In this document: positions 58,244-64,000 of the stretch, one piece after another
How positions within the stretch are numbered: position 1 is the stretch's first letter
How the letters are laid out: every line of letters begins with the position of its first letter
Source: Herbaspirillum sp. RV1423
GTDB taxonomy: Bacteria > Pseudomonadota > Gammaproteobacteria > Burkholderiales > Burkholderiaceae_D
Length of the DNA: 64,000 nucleotides
Reading direction: 5' to 3'
Assembly (NCBI RefSeq): GCF_000577615.1
Contig: NZ_CBXX010000034.1
Span: 22,505-86,504 of the forward strand
Made by a program: the position numbers and the translations under genes
The notes under the pieces: generated by a model
The model's input: the letters and a program-made list of their open reading frames with translations, nothing else
Told to the model about the DNA's origin: nothing
The model's database searches: none

Positions 58244-59248
58244 TTACAAATGCCGATGCATGAAAGTCGAAATTTCATCTTCCATGCGGCGGTGGATTTC
58301 CACGCGGTCGACGTCCGGTGCGTCCTGGCAGAGCAACGGGGCTTGTGCGGCCAGGATCTCGGGACAAGGATCAAGGAAGACGAAATGTCGGCCCGGCACG
58401 ACGATCTCCTGCGGCGCGACCGGCAGGCCTGCGACAAGGGCCGCCGCATTGTGCGCAGGATCCAGGTAAGCGCCATCGACCGGCCGGTAGAGCAATACCG
58501 GCATGCGGACCGATTTGAGCGCGGCCGCGTCGAACACCAAGGCGAGGGGATCCATCACGACGAGGGCTTTGAGAGGATAAGAGGGTTTGAATTGCCAGGG
58601 CGCCGATGCGGCCGCGGCAATGTGTCCGCCGTCGCTGCGGCGGTCACCGCAAGACGATGAATCTTGTGGATGCGCAACGCAATAGGCGTCGGCAATCCTG
58701 AAGTCTGGCACAGCGCCCGCCAGCACCAGCGCGGTATAGCCGCCCGCCGAAAAACCGATCATGCCGATTCTTGCGCTGTCCATGTGCGGCGCGAAACGTG
58801 CATCATGCAATATCGCATCCAGCGCCTTGTCGGCTTGCCTCGGCCGATCCGTCAAGGAACGGCCTTGCCTGTAGCCCTCGGTCTTGCCGGACGAATCGCC
58901 CACATGTGTCGGTGCAATCACGATGAAGCCTTCCCGCGCCAGCCGCGCTGCTAACTGGCGATGGCCAAACGGCGTCCCGGCATGGCCGTGCGACAACACG
59001 ACAACAGGAAAGACGCCGGCGGAGATCGGCGCGTTGCGCGTCGCCTCGACGCGATAAGGACCGGCCTGCCATGCAACTTCGTCGACCGGACTCGGATACC
59101 AGACGATCGTCTCGAAAGCCTCGACATCGTCGATATCGACACGTGCGACGCCGGCACGGAAAGGCAAGTCCGCCGACCGGGCCGGAAAGAGGGGCAGCAA
59201 GAGAGAAAACAACAGCAGAACGCAAGCGAGGAAACGGTGCATATTCAT
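58244..59248 (-). CDS. Secreted alpha/beta hydrolase (dienelactone hydrolase / PAF-acetylhydrolase-like)
   Basis: A 334-residue protein. The signal peptide covers residues 1-26 (LLLFSLLLPLFPARSA). The hydrolase core has VVVLSHGHAGTPFGHRQLAARLA, oxyanion region HVGD and nucleophile elbow IGMIGFSAGGYTAL (Ser about 165). The His toward the C-terminus lies in VPGRHFVFLDPCPE. Four Cys after residue 190 suit disulfides in the periplasm. Members hydrolyse esters or lactones; the substrate is unknown. It is alone between two unrelated genes. Confidence 0.88.
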   Translation of the reverse strand: MNMHRFLACVLLLFSLLLPLFPARSADLPFRAGVARVDIDDVEAFETIVWYPSPVDEVAWQAGPYRVEATRNAPISAGVFPVVVLSHGHAGTPFGHRQLAARLAREGFIVIAPTHVGDSSGKTEGYRQGRSLTDRPRQADKALDAILHDARFAPHMDSARIGMIGFSAGGYTALVLAGAVPDFRIADAYCVAHPQDSSSCGDRRSDGGHIAAAASAPWQFKPSYPLKALVVMDPLALVFDAAALKSVRMPVLLYRPVDGAYLDPAHNAAALVAGLPVAPQEIVVPGRHFVFLDPCPEILAAQAPLLCQDAPDVDRVEIHRRMEDEISTFMHRHL

Positions 59249-59436
59249 TGTCGTCCGATCAGGTTGGTCGTGGCGCGGCGATTACAGGGCAGTGCCATTG
59301 TAGTCGCACCGGAAGCATGTTCCCTGACCTGCCGCTGACGGCCGCAGCGCATATGAATATGCGGATATATTCGTGGCGGCCGCTTGCCGGGCGAACGAGA
59401 ATTAGCGGATTCATTTCCTTTCAGGAGGCATTCGCC

Positions 59437-59790
59437 ATGAGCCGAGACTTGCTGCTGTTGCTGGAACCGGGATTCACCGATCCGGCCTATCCCGGAGAAC
59501 GATTCATCTGTCCCGACGGTGCTCCCATCGAAGGCTTGCTGGCCGGCGATCCGGCGCGCGCCGATCGTCTCGACATCCGCCGCCTGCCTTTCGCCAGGCC
59601 GCGCCAGGCGGTGGTCGAGGCGCTCGACGCCGATCACCAGAGCCTGCCGGTGCTGATCCTCGGCGACGAACAGCCGCTGCCGAACGATGCAGCCGAGGTG
59701 CAAAAGCTCGGCGACAAGCGTTTCGTCACCGATACGCGCCGCATCCTCGATCTGCTGGCCGAGCGCCACGGATTTTTCAAAGTGCATTGA
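59437..59790 (+). CDS. DUF3088-family protein
   Basis: A 117-residue protein of the DUF3088 family, thioredoxin-like in outline: LLLLEPGFTDPAYPGERFICPDGAPIEGLLA at the start and QAVVEALDADHQSLPVLILGD in the middle. In most members two Cys stand near residue 25; here one remains (FICPDG). TCAGGAGG lies upstream. It is 40 bases before the LLM monooxygenase gene and probably cotranscribed. The function is not known. Confidence 0.85.
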   Translation: MSRDLLLLLEPGFTDPAYPGERFICPDGAPIEGLLAGDPARADRLDIRRLPFARPRQAVVEALDADHQSLPVLILGDEQPLPNDAAEVQKLGDKRFVTDTRRILDLLAERHGFFKVH

Positions 59791-59830
59791 ACATCGCCGC
59801 CGGCAACGGCGCGAATTGACGGAGATTCTC

Positions 59831-61180
59831 ATGAGCGACACCAGCACGCGGCCACGCCAACTGCACCTGAACATCAACATCCTGCATTCCGGCTTCGTTC
59901 CCTCGGCGTGGCGTTTGCCGGATGCCGATCCCCATGCCTTCATCAATGTCGGCCATTACATCCGCGTGGCGCAGATCGCGGAAGCGGCGAAGTTCGATGC
60001 CGTGTTCCTGGCCGACAACGCCGCCATCATCGATCAGATCGATTTCCGTCCCATCACCGCGCTGGAGCCGACCGTGCTGCTGGCCAGCGTGGCGGCGGCG
60101 ACCGCGCACATCGGCGTGATCGGCACGGCGTCCACCAGCTACAACGAGCCGTACAACATCGCGCGCCGTTTCGCCACGCTCGACCATGTCAGCAAAGGCC
60201 GGGCGGGGTGGAACGTGGTTACCACCGCCGACCTGGCGTCGGCGCGCAACTTCGGCCGCGACGCCGTGCCCGACCATGCCGGACGCTATGCGCGCGCCGC
60301 CGAGTTCACCGACATCGTCAAAGCCTTGTGGGATAGCTGGGAAGACGATGCGCTGATCGGCGACAAGTCCGGCGGACGTTTCGTCGACGTCGACAAGGTG
60401 CAACCGATCGCCCACCACGGCGCGCATTTTTCCGTCCAGGGGCCGCTCAATCTGCCGCGCACGCCGCAAGGTCGTCCCGTGCTGGTGCAGGCCGGCGGTT
60501 CGGCCGATGGTCGCGATCTCGCGGCGCGCCATGCCGAAGCGGTATTCTCGGCATCGCAATCGTTTGAAGAATCGCTGGCCTACGGTCGCGAACTCAATGC
60601 GCGCGCGGCTGCATACGGACGCGGTCCGCACGCGGTCAAGGTGCTGGCCGGACTGACCACCATCATCGGCGCCACCGAAGCCGAAGCGATCCGGCGGCGC
60701 GACGAGCTGATCGACATGATTCCGTGGAGCTACAGCATCAAGCGGCTGGCCGGCATCCTTGGCGTGGCGCCGGATCGCATCAAGCTGGACGAGCGCCTGC
60801 CGGACGACATCGGCTTGCCCAACGGCGGCAACGGCAATCACACGTTCTACAACGCCACGCTGGCGCAGGCGCGTTTGCACGGCTACACCGCGCGGCAACT
60901 GGTTTATGCGCTGGCGGGCGGCGGCGGTCACCGCGTCGTGGTCGGCACGCCGGAACAGATTGCCGATGATATCGAACACTGGTTCAAGGCCGGTGCGGCG
61001 GACGGTTTCAACCTGATGCCGGACGCCTTGCCGAGCGGTTTGCAGGACTTCGCCGACGGCGTCGTGCCGATCCTGCAGCAGCGCGGCATCTTCCGCCGCG
61101 ATTATGAAGGCACGACTTTGCGCGAACACTTGGGATTGGCGCGTCCGGCCGGACGCAAAGGGATCGCGGATGCTGCCTGA
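59831..61180 (+). CDS. LLM-class flavin-dependent monooxygenase (NtaA/SnaA/DszA family)
   Basis: A 449-residue reduced-flavin-dependent oxygenase. The family start HLNINILHSGFVPSAWR, FLADNAA, SYNEPYNIARRFATLDHVSKGRAGWNVVTT and SADGRDLAARHAEAVF are all typical of the NtaA/DszA group. It needs FMNH2 from a separate reductase and oxidises sulfones or amines such as nitrilotriacetate. The neighbouring SfnB-like and MetQ-like genes point to an organosulfur substrate. GGAGATTCTC precedes the ATG. Confidence 0.92.
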   Translation: MSDTSTRPRQLHLNINILHSGFVPSAWRLPDADPHAFINVGHYIRVAQIAEAAKFDAVFLADNAAIIDQIDFRPITALEPTVLLASVAAATAHIGVIGTASTSYNEPYNIARRFATLDHVSKGRAGWNVVTTADLASARNFGRDAVPDHAGRYARAAEFTDIVKALWDSWEDDALIGDKSGGRFVDVDKVQPIAHHGAHFSVQGPLNLPRTPQGRPVLVQAGGSADGRDLAARHAEAVFSASQSFEESLAYGRELNARAAAYGRGPHAVKVLAGLTTIIGATEAEAIRRRDELIDMIPWSYSIKRLAGILGVAPDRIKLDERLPDDIGLPNGGNGNHTFYNATLAQARLHGYTARQLVYALAGGGGHRVVVGTPEQIADDIEHWFKAGAADGFNLMPDALPSGLQDFADGVVPILQQRGIFRRDYEGTTLREHLGLARPAGRKGIADAA

Positions 61181-61251
61181 GTCGATCGGCTGGCTTTATC
61201 GGCTGACTCCAGAAGGAAGGTGTCAGCCGGAGCGAAGAACCCGGCGCCTGT

Positions 61252-61618
61252 TCAGCGTTTGTGATCGAGGCGGCGCGACAGCTTCTCGCCGACCAACTGG
61301 ATGGCGGATACCAGTGCGATCAGGATCACGATGACTTCAAACATCACGCGCGTCTCATAGCGTTCGTAATCGTAACGGATCACCAGATCGCCCAGTCCGC
61401 CGACAACCCATCGCGCGCGCCGCTTCGATCAGGCCGGGATCGACGTCGTTGAAACTGACTTGCGCGATGCGCGCGTCTGGTTGCCCGGATCGTTGGGGAT
61501 GGCGATCCGGGCGCCGTCGCGCAAGTCCTTCAGCGATTGGTACTTCTTGGAGTAGAACGCGATCGGCGAAATGATGGTGTTGCCGACGATGCTCAGCTTG
61601 TGTGTTTTTTGTGAAGAG
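61252..61618 (-). pseudogene. Remains of a second metQ and of metI, joined by deletions
   Basis: Minus-strand translation shows three pieces in different frames. At about 61612-61480: HKLSIVGNTIISPIAFYSKK and then DLRDGARIAIPNDPGNQTRA, a middle part of a MetQ protein. At about 61470-61409: FNDVDPGLIEAARAMG, a piece of the MetI permease. At about 61408-61252: VVGGLGDLVIRYDYERYETR to SRRLDHKR and stop, the MetI C-terminus. Whole middles are missing at each joint, so neither gene can work. Confidence 0.82.
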
Positions 61619-61630
61619 GAAGAGCAATGC

Positions 61631-62458
61631 TTATCTGGCTTTGAAATAGTCGGGCAGGCGGAAGCCGTCATAAAAACGATCCGCGCGAATCGCATTCTGG
61701 AAGGTGTCGGAGTGATAGGCGTCGACGATGTCGCGCGCATATTGCTCGGATTGCCTGGTCTTTTTCACCGCCAGCACGTTGATATAGGACGGCGTCATGT
61801 CTTCCAGAATGAAGGCTTCGGACAGCTTGAGCTTGGCGAAGATGGCGAAGTTGCCCTGGATCGCGGCGAAGTCGGCGTCGTCCAGCGCGCGCGGTCCTTG
61901 TGCGTTTTCCAGCAGCACCAGCTTGAGTCCGACCTTGTTTTCGATGACGTCGAGTTCGGTGACGTCGACCGGATTGGCGTTTTCCTTGATCCTGATCCAG
62001 CCGAGGCGCTGCAGGATCCACAAGGCGCGCTGCAGATTGACCGGATCGTTGGGCACGGCGACGGTGAAGCCTTTTTTGAGACCGTCGAGGCTGCGATGCT
62101 TCTTCGAGTACAGGCCCATCGGCGGCGTCGGCACCTGTACGATGCCGACCAGGTCGGTTTTGTTGCGGTCGTTATAGGACTTCAGGAAAACCGAGTGCTG
62201 CATGACGTTGGCGTCGATGTCGCCCTTGAAGACCGCGCTGTTGGCTTCCAGTCCGGTGCTGAATTCGTAATACCTGATCTTGTAGCCTTTCTTTTCCAGT
62301 TCCGGTTGTACGCCGATCTTGAATTCGTCGATATACGGGCCGGGCACGAAGCCGACACGCAGCTCCGGTTTTTGCGCCGCCGCCGCGGCATGATTGCCGA
62401 TCAGGGCGAGGCAGCTCAATGCCAATATCGCCAGCGATTTTGTCAGTCCGGTTTGCAT
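61631..62458 (-). CDS. MetQ/NlpA-family ABC transporter substrate-binding protein
   Basis: A 275-residue binding protein of the NlpA/MetQ family. The signal peptide covers residues 1-28 (LAILALSCLALIGNHAAAAA); unlike classical MetQ there is no clear lipobox Cys at its end. Landmarks are PGPYIDEFKIGVQPELEKKGY, PMGLYSKKHRSLDGLKKGFTVAVPNDPVNLQRALWILQR and LVLLENAQGPRALDDADFAAI. It should bind methionine or another sulfur compound. The ATG at 62458 gives the full signal. Its downstream permease gene is a wreck, so it must work with a transporter elsewhere, if at all. Confidence 0.9.
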   Translation of the reverse strand: MQTGLTKSLAILALSCLALIGNHAAAAAQKPELRVGFVPGPYIDEFKIGVQPELEKKGYKIRYYEFSTGLEANSAVFKGDIDANVMQHSVFLKSYNDRNKTDLVGIVQVPTPPMGLYSKKHRSLDGLKKGFTVAVPNDPVNLQRALWILQRLGWIRIKENANPVDVTELDVIENKVGLKLVLLENAQGPRALDDADFAAIQGNFAIFAKLKLSEAFILEDMTPSYINVLAVKKTRQSEQYARDIVDAYHSDTFQNAIRADRFYDGFRLPDYFKAR

Positions 62459-62611
62459 GGTCGGGTCGCTTTCTTTTGCAGGGGAAGTATTGCGGCTGCC
62501 CGGCGCGGACCGGCCGGGCAGCATCGCTCTCAAGTGTAGAGAGGTCGGGCCATCGGCAAAACGAATGAATTCGTATGTGCTTATGCGGAAGTCTTTGGCG
62601 GGTGCGACCGC

Positions 62612-63829
62612 TCACGCATACGACAGGCCGAAACGCTCGCTGGGCGGATTGCCGTTGAGGTGATAGTCGCCGATGGCGGCTTCGCGCTGTGTGGCCGGAT
62701 TGTGCGACGCCAGCGTGCGGGCGTTGCGCCAGTGGCGGTCGAGCCGGCGCTTGTCGCTGGTGGCCGAGGCGCCGCCGACTTCGAACAGCAGCGTGGCGGC
62801 TTCCAGCACCTGGCCGATGATGACCTGTTGCGCCTGGAAGGTTTGCACGTCCAGCGCGATGTAATCCTCGGTCTGCGCGGCGCCGACCTTGCGTGCCTGA
62901 TGGACTTTCTCGATGGCGTTGGCGACCGCGTCGACCAGTTGTTCGGCCGACCAGGCCAGGCTGGCGAGGCGTCCGATGACACGATGCACCAGCGGATTGT
63001 CGCGCGGACTCGACTGGCCCGGAACGCCGAAGGTGCGCGTACGCGCCTGGGTGAATTCGACCGCGTCGCGCTGGATGGCGCGCGCGATGCCGGCCAGCGT
63101 CGCCAGGTGTACGGTCTGGTAGAAGGCGGTGATGATGGTGTTGCGGCGCGGCTCCGACACGTGATAGCGGTCGAGGATCTGGTCTTGCCGGACCAGCACG
63201 TTGTCGAAGCGCGTGGTGCCGCTGCCGGTCAGGCGTTGGCCGAAACCGTCCCAGTCGTCGATGCGCGCCACGCCCGGCGTATCGCTCCTGACCAGCACGT
63301 TGAGATCGGATTCGGCATCATGCGCACGCACCAGTATCCAGTCCGCATACAGCGTACCGGTCGAATAATACTTTTCGCCGTTCAGCAGGTAATGGCCGGG
63401 GCGCTTGTCGGGATCGGGCGTGAGCGTGACCGAATTGCTGGTGGCGCTGGTGCGTTCGGAAGCGGCAGCGCCGAAGGTTTCTCCCTTGCCGATCACGCCG
63501 AGCCAATGCCGCGTGTCGTCGTCATCCTTGCGTTCCAGCAGCAGTTCGGTGAAGCCGGCATTGACGCGCAGGATTTGCGCCAGGTTCGATTCGGCTTCCG
63601 CCAGGCGGATCAGCAGGCCGAAGAATTGCGGCAGGGTGACGCCGCTGCCGCCCAGTTCGACCGGCACGCGCAAGGACGTGAAGCCGCTGTCCTTGAGCCA
63701 TTGCACGGCTTCATACGGCAGTTCGCGGCCGTTCTCGCGAGCGATGCTGCCTTGCGCGATGCGCGCGAAGATGTCGTGGAAACGCGCGAACAATGCGTCG
63801 GGATGTGTCGAGCCGGATGCTTGGGTCAT
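62612..63829 (-). CDS. Acyl-CoA-dehydrogenase-like flavin monooxygenase (SfnB/DszC type)
   Basis: A 405-residue flavoprotein of the acyl-CoA dehydrogenase superfamily, in the branch of SfnB and DszC that oxidises sulfur compounds with reduced flavin. Characteristic are ELPYEAVQWLKDSGFTSLRVPVELGGSGVTL, AAASERTSATSNSVTL, LNGEKYYSTGTLYADWI and the C-terminal FEVGGASATSDKRRLDRHWRNARTLASHNPA. It is divergent from nothing in view but stands 150 bases upstream of the MetQ-like gene on the same strand. It likely cooperates with the LLM monooxygenase. Confidence 0.88.
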   Translation of the reverse strand: MTQASGSTHPDALFARFHDIFARIAQGSIARENGRELPYEAVQWLKDSGFTSLRVPVELGGSGVTLPQFFGLLIRLAEAESNLAQILRVNAGFTELLLERKDDDDTRHWLGVIGKGETFGAAASERTSATSNSVTLTPDPDKRPGHYLLNGEKYYSTGTLYADWILVRAHDAESDLNVLVRSDTPGVARIDDWDGFGQRLTGSGTTRFDNVLVRQDQILDRYHVSEPRRNTIITAFYQTVHLATLAGIARAIQRDAVEFTQARTRTFGVPGQSSPRDNPLVHRVIGRLASLAWSAEQLVDAVANAIEKVHQARKVGAAQTEDYIALDVQTFQAQQVIIGQVLEAATLLFEVGGASATSDKRRLDRHWRNARTLASHNPATQREAAIGDYHLNGNPPSERFGLSYA

Positions 63830-64000
63830 GGTTGCCTTTTTGGGAACGTGTGTATGGGTGGGCGTGCGGCAATCGCATCGCCAAGCATCAAATTATCTGG
63901 CAGCAAAGGCCGCTTGATAACGAAGATAAACAGATATCGATATGACGCCGCACGCACGGTCAGGCGTTGCGAAAGTGCCAGGCGGACGGGGCGTGGGGGG

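Noticed and set aside
61355..61627. 90-codon minus-strand frame as a real gene
   Set aside because: It runs through the joined metQ/metI relics and mixes a correct metI piece with out-of-frame sequence.

Overview
The window looks like a chromosome segment of a betaproteobacterium of the Oxalobacteraceae/Burkholderiales type (Herbaspirillum-like). The reasons are high-GC coding sequence with matching codon use, an OpcP/OmpC-type porin, an IclR-regulated non-phosphorylative L-fucose pathway, tandem uppP genes, and many ABC transporter/regulator pairs. This assignment rests on recognising protein families and is not a database match.

Layout. 0-2 kb: end of an amino-acid ABC transporter with a divergent IclR regulator. 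2.4-5.1 kb: TehA/SLAC1-type channel, GlxA-type AraC regulator, flavin reductase. 5.3-10 kb: branched-chain amino-acid-type ABC transporter (fused LivH-LivM, LivG, LivF) and a DadA-like oxidase. 10.3-13.6 kb: Lrp regulator divergent from an AceE-type E1. 13.66-15.3 kb: a tandem array in which a palindromic element alternates with decayed copies of the 3' end of that E1 gene. 15.5-19.8 kb: two uppP genes, recQ, trmB. 19.9 kb: tRNA-Gly(CCC). 20-27.4 kb: AT-rich, probably acquired DNA with an OLD-type nuclease plus membrane protein pair, then a sensor cluster (sulfite-oxidase-fold protein, kinase-less sensor, histidine kinase, HTH-receiver protein). 27.6-33 kb: two near-identical 122-residue protein genes bracketing arfB, an attenuator-controlled leuA, an AraC regulator and an XRE regulator. 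33.6-41.1 kb: signalling genes (PAS-GGDEF-EAL, chemoreceptor plus a chemoreceptor relic, PAS histidine kinase with NarL-type regulator). 41.1-47 kb: MFS exporter, LysR/quinone oxidoreductase pair, mutarotase, secreted MetX-like hydrolase, and two small inverted-repeat-bounded elements. 47.1-57.8 kb: L-fucose uptake and catabolism. 57.8-59.2 kb: a small gene with a LexA box and a secreted hydrolase. 59.4-63.8 kb: organosulfur-type oxygenases and a MetQ lipoprotein-family protein beside wrecked metQ/metI remains.

How genes work together. The fucose block holds porin, ABC importer, mutarotase, fucose dehydrogenase, fuconolactonase, fuconate dehydratase and 2-keto-3-deoxyfuconate dehydrogenase, so L-fucose could be taken from outside to the diketo acid; the last cleaving enzyme is not in view. 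The leuA leader carries a leucine-rich peptide, an antiterminator and a terminator. The repeat array and the two small elements share one palindromic core and inverted ends, which points to a non-autonomous mobile family that has captured and amplified the 3' end of a neighbouring gene.
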